This document shows positions 11,609-22,015 of a stretch of DNA of 64,000 nt, in pieces; position 1 is the first letter of the stretch; the number at the start of each line of letters is the position of its first letter. Source of the stretch: Phallus indusiatus (taxonomy: Eukaryota; Basidiomycota; Agaricomycetes; Phallales; Phallaceae). The position numbers and the translations under genes were made by a program. The stretch is from positions 1,178,001-1,242,000 of the forward strand of contig JAQFWX010000007.1 in assembly GCA_027605045.1 (NCBI GenBank), written 5' to 3'. The notes below the pieces were generated by a model. That model saw nothing but the letters and a program-made list of their open reading frames with translations. It was not told the origin of the DNA and made no database searches.

Positions 11609-12345
11609 GGTGGAAATGACAAGTTCATCAACCGCATTGCCACTAGGAAGAAGTTTTCCCGTTCGTGCACCCCCAGGGTGAACGAAATCCAGAACTATTT
11701 GCGAAGCTTTTCCCGGTACGCCTGCAATCGAAACTTGTTCTTTGTCCAAGTCGGCCTTCAGATGTTTAGTCAAGGGGAAAGTAGCATGAATCTCCTTGTT
11801 GGTGTTCGTATTCCACATTCTGACTGTCCCGAGAGTCTCTCCTCTGATTCGGAAGGTGAAACCCTAGGGACGCAAATGCCTTCATCGACAGTGAATACGC
11901 CAACCACACTTGACAAGTTCCCACAATTCCCGGTATAATCGACATCGGAATCTTTAACTCCTATTTGTGCGAACGTGTATTGCATATCTATTTGCGCTTC
12001 CGCCTGCGCAGGAGTGGGTGGTTCGATTATCATGACTTTGGACGTGGACGATTCCCCACAACCCATTCCATTCAGTTGTCTAACATGCTCGGGATCCGGC
12101 GAGCCCATTAGCTTCACAAACATGGAAGCCCATTCAGAACGGTCCTCGGGAAGGTACTTGCGAAGCACGAATACTCCTTTGGAGGTTCCTCCGCGAATGA
12201 AAGAAGCTGGTAGAGGATTTGGTACTGTACTCTTCATTCGGTAGCGATTCTGAAATACACGGGCGACGTTGGATGTTCTTGTGGATAAAGTGAGCCACGA
12301 CGAGCCTAGGACATGTCCGTGGACAAGGGAATGGACCAACACCAT
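11609..12345 (-). pseudogene. Truncated, frameshifted copy of the prpF gene
   Basis: Same start and nearly the same protein as the gene at 4837-6165 for the first 168 or so residues. Relative to that copy one C is missing in the run at about 11838-11843 (CTCTCCTCTG against CTCTCCCTCTG). This throws the frame and gives a stop at about 11770. Beyond the lesion the original frame continues in sequence to about codon 246, then homology stops abruptly at 11609, so the C-terminal 195 or so residues are absent. It cannot make a whole PrpF protein. Substitutions outside the lesion are few, so the event looks fairly recent. Confidence 0.9.
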
Positions 12346-12692
12346 CGCTAATGATAGACGGCGGCCCGGGCTCCGGGATATGTTCCGTTAGAGCTATTTG
12401 TCGCTGACTTGCTGGTTGGACCGATTCGGACTCGATGTCAGTAGACTGCTGACAGTTTGGCCCCACCACCCTGGATTAATGCAGGTGACTTAGATCATGT
12501 TCAAATCCCAAAAGAATAGCGTGACACGACGCATAAAGTTCAGTTTGTTCGCCGACAAAAAAGGAGCACAGCGTTCGTAAACGTCGGTTGAAAATGGGAA
12601 GTGGTGTGTCGATAGATACCTCTTGTTTGGAAGCTTTCGTCGGAGCGGCTTGTGTCGTTAGGAGAATGGTATGGATGAACACCGTAGCCTTG
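11609..12692. repeat. Segmental duplication, copy 2
   Basis: Direct-orientation partner of 5428-6525, including about 350 bases upstream of the prpF start. It lacks an AAAAAG-type hexamer present in copy 1 near 6344, plus other small gaps. No mobile-element ends were recognised at the borders. Confidence 0.9.
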
Positions 12693-14060
12693 GACCTACT
12701 GTCATCAGTTTTAGTGCGCAAAAAAGGCATCACGTCATCACGTTCACGCGCAGAAAAGTCGCGTCACGCGTTACACAGCCTGCCTGCATTACTTTGAGAG
12801 CAGCTCCTCATGGAGATTATCCGTCCTCCCTTCCTCTCCTGGGAGTTCTGCAAATGAGATACTCATGAATGGCGTGTCTTCGTTCCTCCCGAAGGATGGA
12901 TGCTTGATAGCTGTCGGTTACAATCGACGTAGAAGCTCTAGTACAGAGTTCAGCGGCTCAGCAACCGGAAAGATTGCAACTTAAAGGATCTGCGACAGCT
13001 TTGGATGCTCTTAGCCGTATCCTAACGACTTCGAATGCGTACCGACACGCCCAACAACGCCAATCATTCTGACTCTTTTGCAACAAGTCAACCTGTTTTG
13101 TTCAAAAACCTCAGGCCGATGGGCATGTACCTGTCATCATATGGACGAGTACCAACACTGTGGACGCTGGTGGCTCATGCTCAATAAGCTCCGAAATGAC
13201 TGTTGCAAGACTTCTTTTTCCGGGCCTGGCTTCAGCTTTATCTTCAACTGCAAGCTTCAGGAAGTGTCAATAAGACTGGCCGAAACGATACGAGCTATGC
13301 AACGAAGACCAACACATCGGAGAACATCTGAGGTTTTTTTGGTTATCGTTTTTCAAGGTACTAATTAGATCTAAGTTTTCTCCATAGTGTTTATATATTT
13401 ATTTTACAGCAAATATTGCAGTATTACGTTCAACACGAAGTTTTCTCAATACTCGAATTAGAGCGATTAACAAAGCAAGCCTCATCGGTGAACTTGTCGC
13501 CGATATACCCAGTCTAGTTCTGACACTAGACTTGCTAAACGAGTCGTTTCCGAATGGATCTTTGGTCTTATGGCACTCAGAAACATTTTTATCACGATGT
13601 TTGCCGCTTACTATCGTTGGTTACGCGCTTGCATATCGCCTGCTTCGGGAACTGCTCTCCAAAAAAAAGAGGTGCAAGATCCCGAGGGAATGGAGGGTTG
13701 AGCGCATTTCGCTTTCTCCTCGTTTCTTCTGTCTGTCGATGGGATTGTCCACTCCAAAAGTCGTCGCCGTTTTCCTCCCGTTCAATATCCCAGTTTCATT
13801 ACCCTGCTTTTCTTGATGTTTTTATTTGTGCCCTCTGTTTCGCTTCTACTATTAATTCTGATACCCCAGATTCCTCATTCGATATTTATGATCGATTACA
13901 TAGGTATATATGCGTCTTCCATTGTCAGGTTCGTGTTCATAAAGGGACTTATATCGCATTTCGCATTTTATTTTACTAGTCTTGGTGTCATTTTATTGCG
14001 CTTGAAAAAAATGGATCAGCGCATATGCATATTCGCTTACTAAATTTGATTACAGGACAC
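12693..14060 (+). other. Unassigned region, possible unrecognised spliced gene
   Basis: The plus strand has several suggestive frames: an Ala/Gln-rich run around 12920-13075, another at 13078-13368, and a frame from about 13410 to 13816 after a plausible branch/acceptor (TTTTACAG at about 13410). A hydrophobic frame at 13813-14043 looks like one or two membrane helices. No family was recognised and no consistent gene model could be built. It may be a decayed gene upstream of the DUF6535-like array. Confidence 0.3.
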
Positions 14061-14266
14061 ACTTCGAATGTCGCTCAGTTACGTTTTTTCCCTCTAAGGA
14101 AGTTTGTTTTTTCGAACTCAGCGAACAATAGCTTTGTATATAAACTTCTTTCGTCGTTTTACTGATACAGGTCCTTTTTTGTTCCGGCCGCCACAGTTCT
14201 TCAACAACTAGAACATACTCGTGACACCACCCTAACTCCGAACTTGTACGAACCATACCAGCTAGT
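14061..14266 (+). promoter_or_regulatory. Promoter of first DUF6535-like gene, conserved with the third
   Basis: About 200 bases closely similar to 16436-16632 upstream of the third gene. Both hold TATATAAA (14137-14144 here) about 125 bases before the start codon, the shared block TTTCGAACTCAGC, and ACTGATACAG downstream of the TATA. Conservation across the whole block suggests duplication together with the gene, and probably the same regulation. Confidence 0.6.
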
Positions 14267-15094
14267 ATGAAAAAACAAAACACAACCTATCATATAACGT
14301 TGGAACCAAGTGATGATCTCATCGATAACAAACTCTCTTCTCCCCGCGATCCCTTAGGAGAGGAAGGTGAAAGCGCACCTGGGGCTCGATCGACATCCCT
14401 TGGCCAAACTGACTTAGTATGGGATCGTGACGTTGTCAACAGCTGGAATAGCATTCTAAACAGCCTTCTCGTTCTCGTGAGTTCTTTTGCATAACCATTT
14501 TCCAAGCATACATCATAGACTACTATTATTATCGATCTTTGTTGTGAACAGACTGCAGTCCTCTCCGTCATATTGGCCAGATCTATCAACACATTGTTTC
14601 AAAAAATGCAAGAAGCCAACACTCGAACAACAATTTCGTTGCTACAGGAGACTCTAACCCAGCTGAACAGAGCACACCCCTCCGGCGAATCTGTCACGGC
14701 CGATATGTCCCGTTCGACTGTAATACGCGAACTCTTCCCGAACGCAAACTTAGTCTACACCTTCTGGTGGTCCGGCCTTACTGTCAGTTTATCTACCGCA
14801 ATGGGGGCTGGCGTATTGAAATTATGGTTATCCGCTTACATATCTTCAACTGTTCCTGGATCATTTATTCACGAAGGAGGTCTAGCCAAACGATCATGTT
14901 TGAAAATTTTGAAGTGGTCCAATATTCCCTTCGTTATCAACATTCTTGCTGGTTTTATACGCATAGCGCTTGCGTTTTTCTTTTTAGGGCTCTTGATTTC
15001 ATTCGGTGTGTACTACATAACCGCTGGCGGCATAACCGGGCTAGTCGCTGCGTCGATTTTCCCACATCTGGTCCCTTTTCTACCGCGAGTCTAA
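14267..15094 (+). CDS. DUF6535-like membrane protein, array gene 1
   Basis: Two exons, 14267-14476 and 14552-15094, give 250 residues in frame. The acidic/polar N-terminus leads to WDRDVVNSWNSILNSLLVL, where the intron falls (phase 0), then TAVLSVILA. This is the pattern of fungal DUF6535: a conserved Asp/Trp stretch followed by the first membrane helix. Further helices lie at about residues 135-155 (GLTVSLSTAMGAGVLKLWLSAYI) and 185-245 (three hydrophobic stretches, with short charged loops). The final helices match the LWL..Y...S...F...G pattern of the family. Function is unknown; it is expected to sit in a cellular membrane. The protein is much shorter than many family members, which carry long C-terminal extensions. 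Confidence 0.75.
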
Positions 15095-15598
15095 TATCCC
15101 GAATGACCTCAAGCAGCCATACATATCTCGTCGAACTGAGGTGTTTTCATTCTGTTCCTAAGAGTATCTTTCGAATCGCTCGTCTCCGATTTTAAGCCTC
15201 TATGTTTCGCTTCAAGTTGTTCTTTTCTACACTGATACTGAAAGATTTTGTTCATGTTTTTCCAAAAAGTTTTCCATGACTAGATTTGTAACTACCTCTT
15301 GTTATTCACTCTGCAGTTAAGCAAATACAAAAGAAAACGCATCGCTTGCGTCAATCCGGTTGAAAGTCCTACTAGTACCTAAGAGAACGATGTCACAGTG
15401 ACCGACTGAGTATCAATCCGGAAAAGCGGCTTAGCAGAGCAGGCAACTTACAATATTAACCTCGAGAATGTATATGACGCGAAGTCTCCCCTAATAGTCT
15501 CGCCCCGCCACCTTTCAAAAGGGGCCAGGGGGTCACGCAGGCGGCAGTCACTACATAGCCTGGTCTCGAGACTACTATAATATTCGTTTTACTGGATC
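15095..15598. other. Spacer between array genes 1 and 2
   Basis: It contains the 3' region of gene 1 and a promoter for gene 2 that is not similar to those of genes 1 and 3. A G/C-rich segment (15500-15535) with CCTTTCAAAAGG can fold on itself. No gene was seen. Confidence 0.4.
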
Positions 15599-16377
15599 AT
15601 GGCAGCTATGCGACACACAACGCATATTAAGAAAACACTCGAACCAAACGAACCATTTTCCGACGACGCTAAAGTAGTATGGATATGGGATCGTAACACC
15701 GTCGACGATTGGAATAACATCTTAAACGGTCTTCTCGCCTTGGTAAGTTCTTTTGCATAACCATTTTCCAGGCACACATAGGCTATTATAATTCATCGAC
15801 CTTTGTTTGTGAACAGGCTGGAGTTCTCATTGCTATTTTGACCATATCTCTCAACGCACTGTCTCAAATCACGCAAAAACATTATGCTCAAACAACACTT
15901 TCGTTGATGAAGGAGATAGTGGCACAGATGAACCGAACACACCTCTCTGGCGAATCTGTCACCTTCGATGTGCCCCGTTCAGTTTCAACTCTACCCCGTG
16001 AACCATTTTCGGAAGTCGAATCCGAATGGTGGTCCAGCCTTACCATTAGCTTATCTGCTGCAATGGGTACCGTTGTACTGAAATTATGGCTATCTGCTTA
16101 CATATCCTCAACTGTTTCTGGATCAATGATTCACAAACGAAATCTGGCCGAACGATCTTGTCTCAAGCTTCTGAGGTGGTGTAAGGTGACGCCCATTATC
16201 AACATTCTTGCTATTTCTCTTTACTGTGCGTTTGAGCATTTCCTTACGGGACTCTTGATGTTATTTGGTGTGAGCTCCATGATCGCCTCGATCATCTCCA
16301 GCCTGGTTTATCTGTCTATTTTTCCAAATCTGGTTTATTCAAACAATCGATTCTTGACATTTCTGTCGCAACTTTAG
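15599..16377 (+). CDS. DUF6535-like membrane protein, array gene 2
   Basis: Exons 15599-15742 and 15817-16377 give 234 residues. The intron sits at the same codon as in the neighbours (WNNILNGLLAL, then AGVLIAIL), and the intron sequence is itself alike. The membrane helices and the LKLWLSAYISSTVSGS motif match gene 1 closely. The N-terminus is shorter by about 25 residues and its upstream DNA is unrelated to the shared promoter of genes 1 and 3, so only the body of the gene was kept or copied. The frame is open throughout. Expression is uncertain because of the replaced promoter. Function is unknown. Confidence 0.72.
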
Positions 16378-16435
16378 GGGAGGAACACATTGATGGGACT
16401 AACGCTTACTAATTTTAATTTGATTACTACACGTC

Positions 16436-16632
16436 TCTCTCGAATGTCGCCGAGTTATTTACCCTCAAAGGAGGTTTTTTTCGAACTCAGCAGACATCAG
16501 CTCTTGTATATAAACTTCTTTCATCATCTTACTGATACAGTCTCTTTTTTGCTCCGAATGTTTACGGTTCTTCAACAACAAGATCATATTCACCACCCTA
16601 GCTCCGAACTTGCTCGAACCATACCAGCTAGT
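16436..16632 (+). promoter_or_regulatory. Promoter of third DUF6535-like gene
   Basis: Duplicate of 14061-14266: TATATAAA at 16507-16514, TTTCGAACTCAGC before it and the same CCATACCAGCTAGTATG start context. An open frame runs through it from 16390 upstream of the start, but similarity to the non-coding region of gene 1 argues that translation begins at 16633. Confidence 0.6.
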
Positions 16633-17522
16633 ATGCAACAAAACACGACGTATCAGAGAACGCTCGAACGAAGAGGACATGAACAAGGTCAACACCTTAA
16701 TCTCGCCAACAACAAAGAACTCAAATATCCCGGCAATCCCTTCGGAGAGGACGATGAAAGCGCAAGGGCTCAAATGAAGTTGACATCTCTCGCCGGCGAA
16801 GGTAAAGAATGCGATCGTGACCTCGTCATCGGATGGAATAATATCTTAAACAATCTCCTCATCGCCGTGAGTTGTTTTTTTCTTCATATCCATTTTCCAG
16901 GCATATATGCAGACTATTATAACCGACGTCGATTTTTGGTGTGGTGAAACAGTTTGGACTGCTCTCGGTTATACTGATAAGATCCCTCTACGTGTTATTC
17001 CAACAATATCATGCGCAAATCCCAATGTCCTTGATGCAAGACATAGTAGCACAGCTGAACAAGGCAGACCTCTCCGGCGAAACCGTTACCGTCAACATAT
17101 CTAGTTCACTGGCAGTTTCGATTCTACCATGCGAACCCTTTCCGAACGCAGGTTTGGTCAAATTTTCTTGGTGGTACAACCTTATTCTTTGCCTATCTGC
17201 TGCAATGGGAGCCGTTATATTGAAATTATGGCTATGCACCTACGTATATCCAACTGCCTCTGAGTCATTGATTCACAAAAAAGCCCTACCAGACGGATCT
17301 TGTTTCATATTTCTGAAGTTATCCAGGGTTCCGCTGATTATCAACATTCTTGCTGCTATTCTTCATCTAGCGCTTGGGTCTCTTCTCTCGGGACTTTTGA
17401 TATCATTTGGTTTGAACTACAAGGTCGCCGGTTGCATAACCGGCCTGGTCTTTGGGTCCTTTTTTCCAAACCTCATCACATCTATTTTTCCAAGCCTTCT
17501 CCCACTTCTGGGGCGAGTCTGA
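16633..17522 (+). CDS. DUF6535-like membrane protein, array gene 3
   Basis: Exons 16633-16866 and 16953-17522 give 267 residues. The polar N-terminus is the longest of the three (Glu/Gly/Asn-rich insertion), then CDRDLVIGWNNILNNLLIA at the splice junction and FGLLSVILIRS in the second exon. The C-terminal half has the same helices as genes 1 and 2. No stops or frameshifts. The shared intron position, shared promoter and graded divergence show that the three genes arose by local duplication. Function is unknown. Confidence 0.73.
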
Positions 17523-17817
17523 TACTCCGAATGACCTCATGTAGTCGCATCTCGTTGAACATTGGTGTTTTTTTTATTTCGTGTCTGTTACTGGGAGTCT
17601 CTTCCGGGTCGCCGAACCCGGCTTTAGCCCTGTATTTTTCACTTGTTTTTTTCTATTCAAAGGAAGTTCTGTTCATGTCGTGTTAAAGAAGTCTCTTTAT
17701 ATTTGTAAAAATTTCCTGTCATCTATATTACAGCTAATCCATTATAAATAAAACGCATATAGTAGCGTCTACCCTGGTTGTTTATGTACATTGAGCACTT
17801 GCGTCGATACGAGAGTC

Positions 17818-19429
17818 CTATGTTAACTTTAAACCAAGCAATTTTTCATACATCTGCAAAACAATTGCATCTTGCGACCATTCTTCTTGGAGCCTGTTAT
17901 TTCTCTCGTTAGCTTCGGCACTTTCAGCTGGCAGAATTCGCTGTCGTCCAACCTCTCGAGCTTTAGCTACGAGGATGGATGTCTTTTGAATACGTTTCTC
18001 GTTTAAGGAGTCAAAAACGATTTTGAAGTCGTCGGAGGTAGCTGTCGAAATCGCAGATGGAGATACATGATCATTGAGGAGGGCTACCAGGGTTTTGACG
18101 TCCTCGAGAGCTTGGTTTGCACCTTGACCTAGATGCTTTTTCCGGTTTTATTGAATCCACAAACTTAAGCAAAGGATAAGACATTCGTACCGGTGCGGTT
18201 GGATGGGCAGCGTCACCAATCAACACAACTCTCTTTACGTACCAAGAACTCAATTCTTTTCGATCGTATAATCCAAACTGAAATGCGCCATGTTCAATAA
18301 AGGTACGTTTCCCGCGCTCTGAGAAAACTACTTACTTTGATAATGGAAGGAGCGCTTTCCACCAAATTCTTTGCCGAAATACCATTGTCCCACTCAAAAT
18401 CCAGCCGATCAAGTAATTCTTTTCGAAGCGAATCGCCCTTTTCGGTCTTCCAGCTTTCCCGACCTTCCTCTTCTTCCCGTGTAACCGCCCAGGAAATACA
18501 AGATCTGCTATCACTTTCCGTGTTTCCTATGGCATATGAAATGAAGTGAATATTATCCCCGTAAATGTTTTGAATTTTGCGGTGTCGATGAGGGACGAAG
18601 CTCATGCCAGCGGTCTGCATATAGTAGCAAGATAGGTATTTTTCTTCATCAAGATATAAATATTCGTACTTGAGTTAAACCCGTATATTGTGGAATTTCG
18701 CGCCCAAATATTGATATTCCTGTCTGAGAATGTAGACCATCGCAGCCTATAAGAATTGATCCCGTTATATGCTCGCCGTTTTCAAACGTCGCAACGACAG
18801 AATCGTCATTTTGCTGAATGGATACCAGGGAATGCCCGAAGCGAATGTCAATTCCTTCAGCTTTGACACAATCAAGCAAATATCTGTATTCAAGAAGTCC
18901 TTTAGATTCAGTTCATTCACCCGCAAAAGGTTTGCTGTTTGTTTCATACTGAAGGAATACGCTTCGTTTGACACCTGCAAATGGGAATCCAGCTAGCTCG
19001 GCCACGTGCGATGGAACATGAGATTCGACCAATAATCCCTCACTCGTCCTATATGAAGCTAGTTCAACCGGTGCAGCGATGTTGCTTGAAAATAATTTCT
19101 TGGCCAGTCCGAAGGAATCAAGAACCTGTAGCCTGGTATTCAAATCAGAGAAATGTCATCGGGGCCAAGCAGAAATGTCATTTGAGAGAGACAAGGGCGT
19201 ACCCATTGGGCGCAAGATTCAGAGAAGCACCACCGGGAGCTGCCAATGTAAAGTCCCGTTCGGTGATCTATGGTAATATTTTTAAACCAGAATAGGACAT
19301 ACCTGGGCCGTTATATTTCTCGAATAGGATAACGTTATAGCCCTTCTGATGAAGGCCGATCGCGAGAACGGTGCCTGCGACGCCTGCTCCCGCAATCAAG
19401 ATTGGACAGGATGATGATGATCCAGACAT
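17818..19429 (-). CDS. FAD-dependent monooxygenase (salicylate-hydroxylase-like)
   Basis: Flavoprotein aromatic hydroxylase of the PHBH fold, expected to use NAD(P)H and O2. The first exon (start CAT at 19427-19429) has the FAD-binding GAGVAGTVLAIGLHQKG at about residues 13-29. The middle exons carry GCDGLHS (DG motif, about 18745-18770), and VVLIGDAAHPTAPV (GD motif, about 18185-18230) lies near the end, followed by QGANQALEDVKTLVALL (about 18060-18125). The last exon ends in a charged helix and a TAG at 17818-17820. Five or more short introns. All three cofactor motifs are present. Substrate unknown; alternatives are kynurenine- or zeaxanthin-epoxidase-like group A monooxygenases. Confidence 0.87.
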
Positions 19430-19678
19430 TCAATGAAATTTGGACAAGTCAGACAAAAAGAGTCGGATATAAATATCATTACAATTCCGAAAATCGTTGC
19501 GATACTGGCTCCGAAATCAGGCTTGCCATGAATGATGATGCATGATGGTTGTTCTTCTTTCGATATGAGTCGCCAAAGCCTCATGGCGGTGAGATGTGAC
19601 ATCGGTGCCGGTGACATGCGTGACAGATGCAGGGTTTCCGCGCCCCTTTCTTCGTTAAACTAACTACTCTCCGCTAAA
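19430..19678. promoter_or_regulatory. Shared divergent promoter of the monooxygenase and PIG-L genes
   Basis: Only about 250 bases separate the two start codons, so the genes probably share upstream elements. No specific factor site was identified. Confidence 0.45.
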
Positions 19679-21143
19679 ATGTATCTGCTACGAGCTCTCT
19701 TAAAATTTGCATTGTGTCACATTTTCTCTGTATGGATAGTATCCATATTATCACGTTCAGCGACATATGGACCTGTGGATGCTCTTTTACCGAATCACAC
19801 AGCTCAATCACCTCGAATTAACCGAATTCTTCTGCTCACGGCTCATCCAGACGACGAATGCATGTTTTTCGGTCCGACTATAAGTGCATTAATGAAGCAC
19901 CCAAATAACGTTCTTTATTCTTTATGCTTATCTACTGGTCCGTTTCTCAGTTTTAGCTTGAGAAGTTTTCATATTGAATTCGAATGGTTCCCATATTCCT
20001 TGTACTTAGGAAATTCTGAAGGGTTGGGGCATATACGGAAGGACGAACTCGTGGCAAGTATGAATGTTTTTGGGATTCCGTCCACTAGAGTTCAAGTTCT
20101 AAACCATACGTGAGTCATCCCCATCTTTTAGATTTCATTGATGCAGCCTAAAAACTCACTTCTTACTAATTCAAAACAAAAACAATTCTCTGTTGTTAAC
20201 TCTAAATTTTGAACAACAACTTTGAAATATGAACGGATCTATCAGTAATCTTCAAGATAATATTACCGAGACTTGGGACGCTGATCTAATAGCAAAAATC
20301 GTCAACGACTTTATTTATCAACACGATATTAACACGGTACGTTTCTTTTAGTGCGCGAACTGTGAGAAGAAAGAACAGAGAAGATAACGAGAATACTTTT
20401 TAATTTATATATATACCCATCCCCATCCTTGAACCTGAACCTAAACCTGAAAAAAACAAAACAAACAAACACTGCGCGCGCGCCCGCACAAACAGATCAT
20501 AACATTCGATGAAAAAGGCATATCGGGACACCCCAACCATATCTCTCTCCCACGAGGCATCCAACGTCTTTTGCTACTAAATGCAAATAGTCCACCATTA
20601 GCAACAACGAATCACCATCAGCGTCATCTGCACTTACGCCGGGGGCCGTTACGATTTTTCACGCTAACCACGGTCCCACTTACCCGAAAATACACCAGCG
20701 CACTCTCTCACTTTATTTCAAAACTCCAACATCGCATTCGCATTGCTAAACATTTCTTATCCAACTTTTACCCGTACTTTATCCTTGACTTCATAAATGG
20801 CGGCAATAATAATGGTCACAACAACAACGACAATGACGCTACTACTACTAAAGCTTGCTGTTCGGACAAACCCGGTGCTAAAGGTGGCGCCGGCAGCAGC
20901 GATTTTCCAAGTGTTCTCGACTCCACCACCTCCACCTCCACCTCCGAGTCTATTACGTTGATCTCAAATCTGTCAGCTTATATTACAACTTTAAACGCAA
21001 TGTTACAGCATCGTTCGCAGCTAGTCTGGTTTAGATGGCTATACGTGGCATTTTCAAGGTACATGTGGGTAAACAATTTGGTTGAAGTGCCAGCTCGACA
21101 CGTGGCTCGTTCCAATAATTCCATAAAGGCTGTGTATATGTAG
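19679..21143 (+). CDS. GPI12: N-acetylglucosaminyl-phosphatidylinositol de-N-acetylase (PIG-L / GPI12)
   Basis: Second enzyme of GPI-anchor synthesis: it deacetylates GlcNAc-PI at the endoplasmic reticulum. Exons 19679-19937, 20010-20109, 20246-20336 and 20496-21143 give about 365 residues in frame. After an N-terminal membrane helix comes the metal-binding AHPDDECMFFGP (about residues 59-70). Then come LCLSTGNSEGLGHIRKDEL (split by intron 1), NLQDNITETWDAD, and TFDEKGISGHPNHISLPRG with the second metal-binding His pair. The C-terminal part is longer than in yeast or human because of an Asn/His/Asp-rich and Thr/Ser-rich low-complexity insert (about 20795-20960). Essential in other fungi. Confidence 0.92.
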
Positions 21144-22015
21144 CCCCCCAATCAGCTTTCTTTTCTTTGCTTTCTTTCTTTCTTCCTGGCTTTCTTTTCT
21201 TCTTGTGGACTATGAATTCCGATTGAATCAGCAAGAACAATGGAAATGAAATTGAAATGTATTGAATTATAGGTTATTCGGTTGGCGTCTGCTTACGGCT
21301 GCGCAAGGGATCTCCCCGAACAAGCGAGTCCTTTCACGTGAACAAAAAGGTTAATGCTTAACGCCTGCGAGAGGTGATGTGTTCAATGAATGATGTGATA
21401 GGAACAGAGATGTATTAATGTATTAAAAGAACATTAGAAATCATAACTGTGCAATCCCGTTTATAAAATGCAAGTTGTCGATAAAAATGCCATGAAAAAT
21501 GTGGTCATGATGAGCATGAGAAGAACAATGAGAAGAAAAAAAAACAGATGTCAAAGAACAAAAAAAAACGGCCCTCTTGAAAGGAGAGACCAATAATCGT
21601 TAGAGAAAAAAATATAAACGAAGTTGGAGCCATGTATGGTGGATCCCAAATCCGAACCTAACCGTGAGGCGATAGTAATTAATCAATAGGAATGAGACGG
21701 AGAATCAAAGGGAATCGAGGGGTGGAGGGGAATCAATCCATCCACATTTCTGTCACAAGGAAAAATTCATAAAGAAGACGTCAGGGCATCAAATTCTTAA
21801 GAATTCATCTCGTGATCGACGCGACCTAAACCAGCTCGTCCATTACCACCACAATTTGACCGAATAGTCGGTTTTCAGGGAGGAAAAAAAAGAGAGAAAA
21901 GAAATAATGGAGGGTGAAGTAAAGAAATATGCAAAAAAAGAAAAATTGAAACAAGTAATAAGAGTAGTTTTGGTACAGGTAGGTCAAAGGAAGAGAGTAC
22001 AAAAATCCCTTCCTA
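21144..22015. other. Convergent 3' regions, no gene
   Basis: AT-rich and purine-rich spacer between two convergent genes. It contains homopurine runs (21535-21620, 21870-21960), but no coding signal was seen. Confidence 0.5.

Noticed and set aside
13813..14043. A fourth DUF6535-like gene upstream of the array
   Set aside because: The frame is hydrophobic but lacks the WDR..V..W.N.LN signature and the LKLWL motif shared by the three genes.
16390..16632. Longer N-terminus for the third DUF6535-like gene (open frame from 16390)
   Set aside because: The extra part matches the non-coding promoter of the first array gene, including its TATA box, so the start at 16633 is preferred.
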